64,000 nucleotides of DNA, taken from positions 372,001 to 436,000 of the forward strand of contig OY979728.1 in the NCBI GenBank assembly GCA_963855995.1, given 5' to 3'. The position numbers were made by a program, and so were the translations under genes. The notes under the pieces were generated by a model. The model was given only the letters and a program-made list of their open reading frames with translations. It searched no databases and was not told where the DNA came from. This document shows positions 15,287 to 25,441 of this stretch, piece after piece; position 1 is the first letter of the stretch; each line of letters begins with the position of its first letter. Source of the stretch: Muricea muricata. Its lineage: Eukaryota > Cnidaria > Anthozoa > Malacalcyonacea > Plexauridae.

Positions 15287-18200
15287 CTATTTATTTGGAG
15301 GCTGAACATGTGTCCAAGAAGAAATCTTTGACACAAGCGCTTCAACACTACATTCTTCAATGCTTTGTTGCTCTATATCATGGGCATCATTCTCGTCGTC
15401 GCTGCCGGGATCGTCCTCGTCATCGCTACTGTCTTGATTGTTGTTACTGGCACAGTCATCCTTTCCTGAAACGTCTGGACTAAATTTTGTTACAGCATCG
15501 TTCGCTGCTTTGCTTAAACTAGCAATTTTCGACTCCAGTAAAGACTTGCAAACTGAGCAAACGCTGATGTCGGGCAGGTTGCATTCAAGATGGAATGAAT
15601 GTCCACATCCTCGAAAAATTCGCCACAATTGACTGTCTCGTTTGCATTCGTTCTTGTCGCATTTGCTGTTAATTCAAGGTAAATTATTGATTTTATTTTA
15701 GTTAAATACTCTGGTATTTGTTCTGCCACTATGCGCTTTGTTTTATTCGTATTTTTTATTTCAACCTTGCACTGTTTATGGAAAAAATGTTTTTGACAAA
15801 AATTAAATACCAAGCATATCATGAATTAAATCATGATACAATAGATGGTACATACAGAACGGTTTTTTGTTTTTATTATAATCGAAAAAAATATTTGCTA
15901 AAGCAACGACAAGGCACAATTAGCCAAAGCCTCCAGTTTGACAAAACGCCACATTTTAATAATGAGCTTACATTTCTGGGTTTGGGGCTCTTTCCAATGA
16001 TGTGAATCCCAATGGCAAGACTCTGTTGGTGACCACTTTGTCTCCAAACAAGTTTGGTAATCGCCATTTTGAAACTTCTTTGCTTTGTCCTCGTACTCGG
16101 GGTAGCAAGACAGCCTGGCCAGGGTTGTTGTGAAGCACTCCGAACTTCTCGGTCAAGAACTCAGCAGCCTTTACTTTTAACGTAACGATTGTTTTCCTGC
16201 TGAAATTGAACTTTTTTGGTGGCACAGCCATCGACTTAAAAGAGTGCAACTCGTGTTTACAGGCATCAATTTCTTTTGCCTTTAGACTTATTTGGTTTGC
16301 ATCATCAGTGGCATTAGTTCTACCACGCAGGACAGAATGAAAATTCTCAACAGGATATTCATCAAATGCCACCAGTGCTTGCCGTAATGCATTGTACATT
16401 GGATGATTGTTCTTCTCCCAGTACATAAATGTGGACAAGATGACCAGCAACGCCTTGTCATAATGTCGTCTGTGAAACACCATGAGCATCACCCAACAGC
16501 GTAAGAGGGATTCACAATATAAATCATAGTCATTACACTTGAACACTATTGAGTAGATGCTCAACACAAGTGGAATATAGTTATCGACAAGATTAACCAG
16601 GGTGAGGAACTCAATGTCCTTGCTGCGATAGAAAATAGAAAGAATGCTTTCTCTTACCAGTGTCCAACCACCATATAAGATTTCCAGTAATAAAGACACT
16701 CTCCAAGGTTGTGGAGTCTTTGCCAGCTTTGCTTTATGTCCAAACATGAATGAATAAAGCTCTGCAAAGATTGGGTGAAACTGCTTCAACACACATTCCC
16801 TGGAATTCAATGAGATGTGCAAGGGACCAATAAGTGGAACAACATTCTGGCAGAAATCAGGTAAGGAAACTGTAGCAAGATTATAAACCAGTTGGCGCAT
16901 GAAGAACTGTGTTGGCCAATCACCAATAAAAGGAGCTACAAAACTGCTTAGGTAAAGATCCAGGCCATTGGAAAGCATGTGCTGAAATGCCTTGAGGAGG
17001 TCATCATATGATTTTAAAGGCAAATGAAGACTGTCAATTAACTTTGTATTATCCATACATCTCATTTTTTGTATTTCAGTTTGCTGATAGTCATGTAGCA
17101 AGAGTCTGTGCCGCTCTGCTTCAGGATCAAAATATTTAGCAAGTACCCAATCAGGCATGCTTGTGACATAGCTTTGTGACAGACCAGCCATATTATTGCT
17201 AACCAGCATGACTAGATTGTCCTTGTTGACTGGAAATGCGGGTAAAAGTGGTGTGTCGAGAGCTTGATTTGAAATTGCTTTGATGTTTGGAAAAACCTTT
17301 ACTAATAATGTTGTCATGTGTACTGCCTGGGTTTGTGTTTTGTTTTCAGGACGATGCTTGGTGTGCATGTTGTGGTAATCATCTATATTGAAGACCAGAA
17401 AGTGCTCGTTCTCCACAACTTCCTGGAAGAAGCTAGCAACATTGTCCAAATGAAGGGAAGCTGATGAGCGAGATGCAATTTTGACTGTGCGAGGATGGGC
17501 AGCCAATCCCAAATTTCGTAGTGATGCCAGCCCTTCATCAGTGATACCAAATTGCTGTAATGCTCTAGCCAGTGTTATTTGAAACCGGTTGTTTTTCTGA
17601 GATCGAGAGTAGATCATTACATATATTACCACCATTGCTCTGAGTTGGGTAAGGTGCTTTCTTTCATTAGACATTTTATATGAACTCATTATATCACACA
17701 GGAGGTAGAACAACTTTTCAGCCCCAATATGTTTACAGATTCTCTCAAACTCACTGGGGTCCATTATGGGAGATTGGTTCAAAATGGATGCAAAGTAATT
17801 AATTATTTTGTCGAGATCTCCTTTAAAATCAACATAGGTTGCTGCCTTTTTCACTAATTGCTGATACTGCTCCAAGGAAAGATGGATGCTTTCATCTGTT
17901 TGAACCTCTTTATCTTCAGTGCTGGTTGCTAATGAATAGTCACACTCTTTAAATTCATCAGTCAACTTCTGACTTGGGCTGCTCAAGGTTATGGTGGACT
18001 GGGTCTCTTGGCTGGATATTTGGCTGGTTAATAGAGGTGCAGTTAAACCTGCAGGGTCAGGGGTGTCACTGTCACCAAATAAAGAGCTGTTATCATCTTG
18101 CACTTGGTCATTCTCATAACTTTGACTTTCAGGTACTGTGTCTTCTTTATCTGTCTGTGCAACTGGCATGTCATCCTTTTTATTTTGTAGCAATAGTTGA

Positions 18201-18587
18201 AGCTATATTTGATTGGATGCATGCAATCTGTTATTTTAGACAATAAACGTGACCAGGGTATATGTTGAGTTGTTTAATTTAATAAATTTATAATGAAACT
18301 CCTTCACAAACACATGAGCTTACCTTGTTTTCTATCATTTTATTATTACCAGTTGTCAAATACCGTGTAAAAATTCGCTTTTGAAGACAGCGCAGAAGGC
18401 AGTTACTGCAAACGTAAGTGACAGTTGGTGACTTGATATCAAGCTCTTGCTTCAAAAAATTAACGAACGTTTTTGCCAGTTCGAACAAACCACTTCTACG
18501 AAGATTTACAATGTAAACTTCAACTGAATCACTTCCCCACTTTTCGTGGAAGTGACGATTATGGCACGCTTTTGAATACTTTGGCAT
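15287..18587 (-). CDS. Transposon-encoded protein (DUF6589-like) with C-terminal RING-like finger
   Basis: Three exons join in phase: 18324-18587, 15972-18202 and 15287-15665, giving 957 residues. Exon 1 begins MPKYSKACHNRHFHEKWGSD and has a YVCSNCLLRC pair. Exon 2 opens with a Ser/Thr/Asp-rich acidic stretch. It then has a long helical region with FNIDDYHNMHTKHRP, ALDTPLLPAFPVNKDN and FVAPFIGDWPTQFFMRQLVY. From memory these resemble proteins with domain DUF6589, common in cnidarian genomes; I could not check. If exon 2 were not spliced it would end at a TAA just past the donor (AAAT/GTAAGC). Splicing to exon 3 adds KCDKNECKRDSQLW, then CGHSFHLEC and CSVC, a RING-like zinc cluster, and an Asp-rich tail. 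It sits between two long inverted repeats, so it is probably the transposase or an accessory factor. I could not assign a DDE triad by eye. Confidence 0.72.
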
Positions 18588-18746
18588 TTTAAGCTCTGAA
18601 AAGAACTGATGTTAAATCGCTTTAAAAACAAATGTTTCGAAAAACTTTCCCACCTTTTTTTATTTTGAACAATTTAATCTTATTCTGAATTTTAATTTCA
18701 GTCAATGAATGGGCACGTATGCTGATTGCCGTCTTGCTCGAGGGTC

Positions 18747-19388
18747 TTGCGTGCGCTATTTTTTGAGAGACGATAAGTTTTAAACGAATCGAGCAATGGC
18801 TTATCCCAGCGGTAGAATTTTGGGAAAACATATACTTTGCTTACTTCCAATGATTTTATGAAAAAAAATAACATATTCTTTTGCCCGCAGACCTTTATTC
18901 CAGGACAGGTGAATTGCCTTGCATATTGGTGCGTATTGTGTTATGGGACGTTCGAGTACTCATGACTTTGAAACAAGATAATAAAACCAAAATTCCACTA
19001 TCGCTTTTTCCGAAAAATGTATGTTTTACATTTTTGTTTTAATTTACCTGGAATAATGGCAAAATCGGGACGGCTCAGTGGCGTGTTTTAACAGCCAATG
19101 TATTTCTTTACGTTTGTCCAGGCAAAACATTGCCTCTAGTTCGAACGCTGATAATTTTACAACCAAGCGATAAAACGATAATCCCAGCGGTAGTTTTTTA
19201 GAAAAATCTATATTTTATTTTACTTGTTGATTTCGACTCAATATTTCAAAAAACTGACCCCTATGAAGCTTTATTTACGACCCCATATTTGCATGGAAAT
19301 TTACGGGTTTTCCCGTGCGGATTGCGAATTTCTGCAATCTGATTGGCTTACACCGAAAATGTAAACAAGTTCTCTGATTGGTCGAGAA
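18747..19388 (-). repeat. Right terminal inverted repeat of the transposon
   Basis: This is the reverse complement of 14545-15191 with few differences. The start of the transposon gene (18587) lies just inside it, so the arm may hold the promoter. Confidence 0.85.
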
Positions 19389-19789
19389 CATTTTTCCCCC
19401 TTGTATATGGTATTACAAACAATTTATTATGGAATTATAAATGGTTGCTTTTCAAGTAATTTATAAGGTAGAACAGGTTACCAATTCTGCGTGGTTTAAT
19501 GAATATCAACCATACTACTCAATTATATAAATAAAAAGTCTGCAAGAAATTGATGAGCGGATAAAATTAGCGTCGTGTATATTTATGTATATTTTGGCAG
19601 AAATTTGCAAAATTCTTGCCAAGCTTTCGATCCGTAAGCTCGGATGGCATGGACTTTGCTAGAATTGATTTGCCAGACGTTCTCTACAGTATGGAATATG
19701 CAATTTTTAACGAACTCAAGGATTGGATTTTCCAGAAATGACCACGGCGCCAAGTGTCACAGAAAAGTAATAATACATTTTTATACATT

Positions 19790-19890
19790 TGTACAGATTG
19801 GATTAGGATAGCATTAGGATTACATTTAAGGATTGGGTTAGGTTTAAGATTACGACTAGGTTTAGGATTAGGATTAAGATAAAGATTAAT
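19790..19890 (+). repeat. Degenerate TTAGG-like simple repeat (unit A)
   Basis: GGATTAGGATAGCATTAGG and GGTTTAGGATTAGGATTAAG are imperfect TTAGG-type arrays. The same tract occurs in unit B at about 24435-24530. It is interstitial and decayed, so not telomeric. Confidence 0.6.
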
Positions 19891-20249
19891 GAATCCACTC
19901 CGAAAACGTAACAGTATATGAAAATATAGAACATTTTTACCTTATACTGTCCTTAATTTTCAGTTCATCATCCAGCGTTATGCTCTATAGTCCCTTATTT
20001 AACATCGTTTTTCTTTTCTAAACAACCATTGTTCGTGCGTTGAAGAATTTCATAGATATCAAGAGCTTCCACTAAGAATGACACAATACACTATAAATAC
20101 AGTGTGAACAATACACTCTAGATAAATTCAGGAGGTAATGCGAAGTCAAAACTTGCAAGAGGGATGATTGAAAGCAAAGTAGTTTAGTAGCAGCATTACC
20201 TCGTAGCTAATCTATATGTTTAACTTGATCTAACAGAATCAAATATCTG

Positions 20250-20447
20250 AATGAAGTCACAAAACATTCATTAGCGGAGGTACTGGGCTCGAGTTCAGAC
20301 TCGGACAGCGCATTCTCAACAGCTGAAGAAGAATCGAGAGTTAAAACCAAGAAAACCTCTCATCATAAAAGAGCGAAGTTCAAAGATATTAAGCTTTTCC
20401 ATTGGAACTCGCAACAACGTTCAAAGCTTTCAAACTCGGACATTTGA
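20250..20447 (+). pseudogene. Duplicated 3' tail of the Ras-like GTPase gene
   Basis: This repeats the last ~65 codons of the Ras-like gene in frame, from NEVTKHSLAEVLGSSSDSDS to LSNSDI and the stop. It has one in-frame codon insertion (an extra His before KRAKF) and several substitutions. It lacks the GTPase domain and any start signal, so it is a fragment produced by the duplication and not a gene. Confidence 0.85.
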
Positions 20448-20959
20448 TAGTGTTTTAAGTCCCTGATTAAGCTCCATAAAGCATTCCTTCCTCGTGCTAC
20501 AGGTTGATTGAATTGCTTTGTTTTACGATTATTCTGTCATGTTACGAGTTACGAATGTATCTCCTTCGATCTCATCACGAATTTGGAACTGGTCGTTTCC
20601 AAGAACGGCGCGCGTAAAATGAAAGATCAACCTGTTTTACTGAAACAAAATTTAAACCAACTATATCGTTTTCAGCAAAGCAGTGACTGCCGCAAACTCT
20701 GACGTTTCGGAACAAATCTCGCATTTTAAATCCAAGTTTCGCACAAACACGAAGGAGCTAAACGTGAACAATTCTTCAGAAGCAAAAAATGTTTTACAAA
20801 ACAATCGTCAAAAACAACAGTTTTGTCACTTAAGCACGCATGGAACTTATTTAAACATGAATATCCGGTTCACACAAGAACAAGAGCTTAACCTGTGGAA
20901 TAAATGATAAATCTGCTACATTTTTAGGGCGTTAGTTTCAGACATACCCCTCCCCTCGT

Positions 20960-21670
20960 CAAATATTATTATTATTATTATTAAAATACATTTATAAAGC
21001 GCAACTTATCATAAAAATGTTCGGATGCGCTGTGTGTTGATATACATTTAAAAACTATCTATCCATTTATTAAGTATAAAAGTTAAAAATCACAATGTTA
21101 TCAAATATTACTAGATAATTTAAATTGGTAGAAAAACCATGTAATTATGATAGACGCAAACAACTAGTTCTTAAGTAACATCATAAGCTACACTAAAAAA
21201 GTACGTTTTAAGTTGTTTTTTAAAAGTACTGATTGAATTCAAAAGTCTCAAATCCTTCGGCAAACGATTCCATAATCTTGGCGCGGCAAATTGGAACGCT
21301 GTATCCCCAAGTCTAGTAAGAGACTTTTCTGGTGGTTGCACTAGTATTATTTCTTCGCTTGATCGCAGATGATAAGTGGACTGTTCTTTTATCCGAACCA
21401 TTTCACACAAGTACTTAGGAGCTAATCCATGAATTGCTTGAAATGTCAAAATAGTAAGTTTAAATTCAATTCGGAATTTAACCGGCAACCAATTAAGTTC
21501 CGTTTAAGTATGCACTGACGTGCGTAAATTTTGGAATGATGTAAACTAATCTTGCTGCAGTATTTTGGACTCTCTGTAATTTTGCAATTTGATAGGCCGG
21601 TAATCCATACAATATGAGGATTCTACAGTGTTCTAAAATGTTACTTGGTGCACAAAACATAGTTTTATCT
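20960..21670 (-). mobile_element. LINE 3' remnant with (ATT)n tail, unit B
   Basis: This is the duplicated copy of the unit A LINE remnant. The frame 21171-21488 keeps AIHGLAPKYLCEMVRIKE and the LWNRLPKDLR block. A one-base change near 21500 breaks the frame that is open in unit A. Confidence 0.75.
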
Positions 21671-22136
21671 TTCTGGTCTCATTGCTAATATATTTAACAG
21701 GGGTTGATGTCTATCATGCTAATCTCGTGAAAAACCTCTTTAAAATATTACCGCGACTGCTTTGTGTTTTGTTATTCAGGAGCATTTTCACGTTGAAGAT
21801 GTATTTAAATGTATAAACCCCCAATGGAACATACTTCAACAACTTGCAATGTAAAGGAGATCTCTTGAAATTGGCTTAGTTCCTCCTTTATTTACATTGC
21901 GAGTTGTTGTTAATACCTATCCCGAGTAATATTACCCGGAAATTGTATATATTGTAAAGAATAATAAAATACATATTACATACGAAGTATTTTGATAGTA
22001 TTTACATAGGATCTACATTTTAAACAACTATGAAGGAACTAAGTGTGATAAAAAATAAATGTCAAAATGGCGGATGTCAAGGCCTGCAGGTCAAATAGGC
22101 TTTGAAAGGCTAGCAGTGGTTATACTCGCTGTCACG

Positions 22137-23894
22137 TTACACTCGGTAGATAGTCCAGGCATTGTAAAAGTAAGTAGCAGAGTGAAAACGAAAAAAGATT
22201 ACCATAGGTTTCACAATGGTACCATATGTTTCTATATCATGAATGGTTTTGGATTCACCTGGTCTAGTCAGCTTGTCTGATAAATAAAACGAGTCCTCGA
22301 TCCACCACGCCAGATTGGTCAGCAGCAAAAACAGAATGCACTCACAGATCCAAATTTTATGTATCCGATTGCTTCTTCCTCGTAGGTGACTTAAACTCAT
22401 AAGTGTTACCGACTGTGTTAAATGCTGGACAGTTCCAATTATGTCGACTAACAACAGATACGAGTATTTCCGGCGTGTTATTATTTTGCTCGTAAGGTGA
22501 AATCCTTCTAGAAGTAGTATCCCCATTAGCGAGATATATAGCAAGATGTCGTCGTAATCAATTGAACGAATATGTTGCACGTTTCTGGGCGAGGGAAGAG
22601 AAGCAAGGATGATGAAACATGCGAATATCATCGATGAATACATCACGATTGATCCGTAGCAATACCGTTTAAAATATGGCTTTGTATCAAAAGTCGTATT
22701 CTGCTTTTCGTCCTTACGCACATCCTTGTCGTTTTGAATCACTGCCCATAACATAAAAACCAAAAATACAGCAACATAAATCGACCCAATCATTATTCCG
22801 TAGCCACAACGAGGTAAACGTTGCACTTCATTTTCTTCAGCATCATTTTCTTCTTCTTCCCGACCACTACTCTGTCTACGCCGCAGACCTTCGGCACAGC
22901 TTCTACAGAAACGGCAAAGTGTGTCCAGTCCTTGACATAAATTTGCCCACAGACCATATATTATAGACAAGGCGAGGATTAAATATTCAACAAAAACGGG
23001 GTAGAAATATTTCTGATAGTCCTTCCTCCAACTAGAAAATATCGAAGTTTCGTTCCTCAAACAAGCTGGGATGCTGCTGGAGTTTTCGTATTCAGCTGCT
23101 GTTTCTTCACATAAAGTCCAAAACCAAAGTGTCAAGTTTGTGCCCAAAAGATGCGCAAGGCAAAGTTGCAGCAATGCGGTGTCGAGTGGCAAACAGGCTT
23201 TGTGGAAATAGCCAAGAAATAGCGTCTCGGTAATGATAAACAATGCTTTGACAGCTTGCACTGTTGATGCACTTCCGTGATTTTTATTTTCCGGACAACG
23301 CCATTCATTGACTGCGAGACATATGCTATTTACGAGGCTTACAAAACCAAAGATGTACAGTCCGCCTCGGAAAAAAATTGGTATGGGCGCATCATGGCAA
23401 GGATCATGTCGAACTCTTCCCCTGGAGAATAAAAACAGGTAGAGCATCGCAACAATAGCCAAAACCATGCAGACAGTAACATAAAGATGACGCCGTATTA
23501 CTGGTTGTAAATTTAGTCCATTGCCATGGTTTAACTGCACTAAGTTCAGCACGAATGTGTAACACATCAAGAGGAAGAGATAGCTGACCGATGTATGATC
23601 TGGGATGGTTGCATTGCGTTGAGGAGATGCTGTATTTCGAATTACACGCAGAGGTAGAAGAATCAAGGATAAAACGGCTTGGCACTTGCACCAACAGCCA
23701 CGATCTCGCCACAAGCTACGCACATTCTCCCAAGCATCAATCCACTGGGAGAGAAAATACATATACCACACTTCATGAGGGACTCGTGATTCAACTGGCG
23801 ACGTTACATTTCGTAAAACTTCCTCGTTAAACGAATCCACCCTAATCATTGAACTTGTGAGACTTGTGCTCGATCTACTATTTTGTCTTTCCAT
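22137..23894 (-). CDS. Otopetrin-like proton channel, copy 2
   Basis: This is an intact 585-codon frame, collinear with copy 1 at 12632-14389. Differences include HDAPIPIFF for HDAPIRIFF, an altered extracellular loop (EETAAEYENSSSIPACLRNE, then an inserted IF), and KRYCYGSIVM for KAYCYGSIVM. The transmembrane blocks and the HLLGTNLTLWF motif are unchanged. Net length stays at 585 because small insertions and deletions balance. Both copies remain open, which argues that both are used. The flank upstream of the start ATG is also duplicated, so the promoter was probably copied too. In copy 1 the transposon sits only 155 bp upstream of the start codon; copy 2 lacks it. Confidence 0.85.
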   Translation of the reverse strand: MERQNSRSSTSLTSSMIRVDSFNEEVLRNVTSPVESRVPHEVWYMYFLSQWIDAWENVRSLWRDRGCWCKCQAVLSLILLPLRVIRNTASPQRNATIPDHTSVSYLFLLMCYTFVLNLVQLNHGNGLNLQPVIRRHLYVTVCMVLAIVAMLYLFLFSRGRVRHDPCHDAPIPIFFRGGLYIFGFVSLVNSICLAVNEWRCPENKNHGSASTVQAVKALFIITETLFLGYFHKACLPLDTALLQLCLAHLLGTNLTLWFWTLCEETAAEYENSSSIPACLRNETSIFSSWRKDYQKYFYPVFVEYLILALSIIYGLWANLCQGLDTLCRFCRSCAEGLRRRQSSGREEEENDAEENEVQRLPRCGYGIMIGSIYVAVFLVFMLWAVIQNDKDVRKDEKQNTTFDTKPYFKRYCYGSIVMYSSMIFACFIILASLPSPRNVQHIRSIDYDDILLYISLMGILLLEGFHLTSKIITRRKYSYLLLVDIIGTVQHLTQSVTLMSLSHLRGRSNRIHKIWICECILFLLLTNLAWWIEDSFYLSDKLTRPGESKTIHDIETYGTIVKPMVIFFRFHSATYFYNAWTIYRV

Positions 23895-24899
23895 GTTTCA
23901 ACAGCGCAAGAAATTCACAATGTTGATTGCAACGCGTTTTACTAAATATGATATTCCAAGAAAACACACAGACTTCCGAGTAATTGAAATCACGAGACCC
24001 CGCGTGCGACTCAAATATACAGCATAAGCTTTGCTGGCATGTATGGTATGGTATTACAAACAATTTATTATGGAATTATAAATGGTTGCTTTTCAAGTAA
24101 TTTATAAGGTAGAACAGGTTACCAATTCTGCGTGGTTTAATGAATATCAACCATACTACTTAATTATATAAATAAAAAGTCTGCAAGAAATTGATGAGCG
24201 GATAAAATTAGCGTCGTGTATATTTATGTATATTTTGGCAGAAATTTGCAAAATTCTTGCAAAGCTTTCGATCCGTAAGCTCGGATGGCATGGACTTTGC
24301 TAGAATTGATTTGCCAGACATTCTCTACAGTATGGAATATGCAAATTTTAAACGAATTTCAAGGATTGGATTTTCCAGAAATGACCACGGCGCCAAGTGT
24401 CACAGAAAGGTAATAATACATTTTTATACATTTGTACAGATTGGATTAGGATAGTATTAGGATTATATTCAGGGATTGGGTTAGGTTTAAGATTAGGACT
24501 AGGTTTAGGATTAGGATTAAGATAAAGATTAATGAATCCACTCCGAAAACGTAACAGTATATGAAAATATAGAACATTTTTACCTTAAACTGTCCTTAAT
24601 TTTCAGTTCATCATCCAGCGTTATGCTCTATAGTCTTGTATTTAACATCGTTTTTCTTTTCTAAACAACCATTGTTCGTGCGTTGAAGAATTTCATAGAT
24701 ATCAAGAGCTTCCCCTAAGAATGACACAATACCCTATAAATACAGTGCGAACAACGCCCTTTAGATAAATTCAGGAGGGAATGCGAAGTCAAAACTTGCA
24801 AGAGGGATGATTGAAAGCGAAGTAGTTTAGTAGCAGCATTACCTCGTAGCTAATCTATATGTTTAACTTGATCTAACAGAATTAAATATCTGCAAAGCT

Positions 24900-25330
24900 A
24901 CCACACAGAGGTATATTATTTCTACAACAGCATATGTCAATTACCGTGGGCCCGTATAACCTAACCCACTCACCCAGTCAACTTTTCCTGCGGGAGGAAA
25001 CCATAGTACCCGCAGAAAACCATGACCCTCGGCAGAGCGCTGACTTGCACTCTCTTTACCTAGGTTTGGGTCATATTGAGAAGTAAGTTCCTTGTATGAT
25101 TGCATGGTGAATATCAAATTCAAATACAATTTTATGGAAACCCTACGTAAGTTTATTAATAAACGATATTAAACTTACGTGGTGTTTCCACAAAATTATA
25201 TTTCATATGAGAAGTCCCTAATACGACTTGAATCGGTTACAGTACGTAAGTACCAGCTTCAGACGATCAGGCTTTCTCGTCAGGCTTTCAAACAAAAGTC
25301 ATCATTGTTTCTGATCCCTCCTTTAGAAAA
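24900..25330. other. Gap between duplication end and POLG
   Basis: This may contain the missing last exon or 3' UTR of POLG. I see a repeat-like block (GGTTTCCTCCCGCAGGAAAA on the minus strand). I also see a short palindrome at 25147-25182 (ACGTAAGTTTATTAATAAAC mirrored by AAACTTACGT). Confidence 0.35.
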
Positions 25331-25441
25331 CAAGTTTCTTTAGTTTGCTGTCTTTCATTGTTACAACCACCCACCCACAAAGCCTGTTTGTTTGCGTTAG
25401 TAACAACCCTCCAACCTTAGAAATGAACGATGAGTGCTTAC

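Larger units (their letters stand above)
14545..19388. mobile_element. DNA transposon with ~645-bp terminal inverted repeats
   Basis: The left arm 14545-15191 is mirrored by the right arm about 18747-19388. Both ends read TTCTCGACCAATCAGAGAAC inward, and matching continues through CAATCCGCACGGGAAAACCC and ACCGCTGGGATAAGCC. Between the arms lies one minus-strand gene of three exons. The second unit of the host duplication has GGCATGTATGGTATGGTATT at the same place, a site without the element. Comparison leaves TA/TAT repeated at the ends, plus 17 extra bases (CATTTTTCCCCCTTGTA) on the right. Arm identity looks above 95 percent, so the insertion is young and may be autonomous. Confidence 0.85.
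10129..20249. repeat. Tandem segmental duplication, unit A
   Basis: The sequence from AATGAAGTCACAAAACATTC (10129) to AAATATCTG (20249) is repeated in the same order at 20250-24892. Unit A carries the real Ras exon end, a LINE remnant, otopetrin copy 1, the 4.8-kb transposon, and about 840 bp of 3' flank. Without the transposon and its right-end filler, unit A is about 5.26 kb. It has roughly 570 bp (about 11893-12460) that unit B lacks. Confidence 0.9.
20250..24892. repeat. Tandem segmental duplication, unit B
   Basis: This is a copy of 10129-20249 without the transposon. The junction at 20249/20250 joins AAATATCTG (end of unit A) to AATGAAGTCAC (inside the Ras exon). Unit B ends at 24892, where the flank changes to CAAAGCTACCACACAGAGG. 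Near the left breakpoint the Ras exon has GGAATATCTGACG, so a short AATATCTG(A) microhomology may have mediated the event. Confidence 0.9.

Noticed and set aside
15718..16005. Plus-strand frame inside the transposon as a second transposon gene
   Set aside because: It overlaps the intron and exon 2 end of the minus-strand gene and shows no conserved motif.
24941..25129. Minus-strand frame with PNLGKESASQRSAEG as POLG last exon
   Set aside because: Reading phase from the GIPQG donor does not lead into this frame, and its GGTTTCCTCCCGCAGG part looks like a dispersed repeat.
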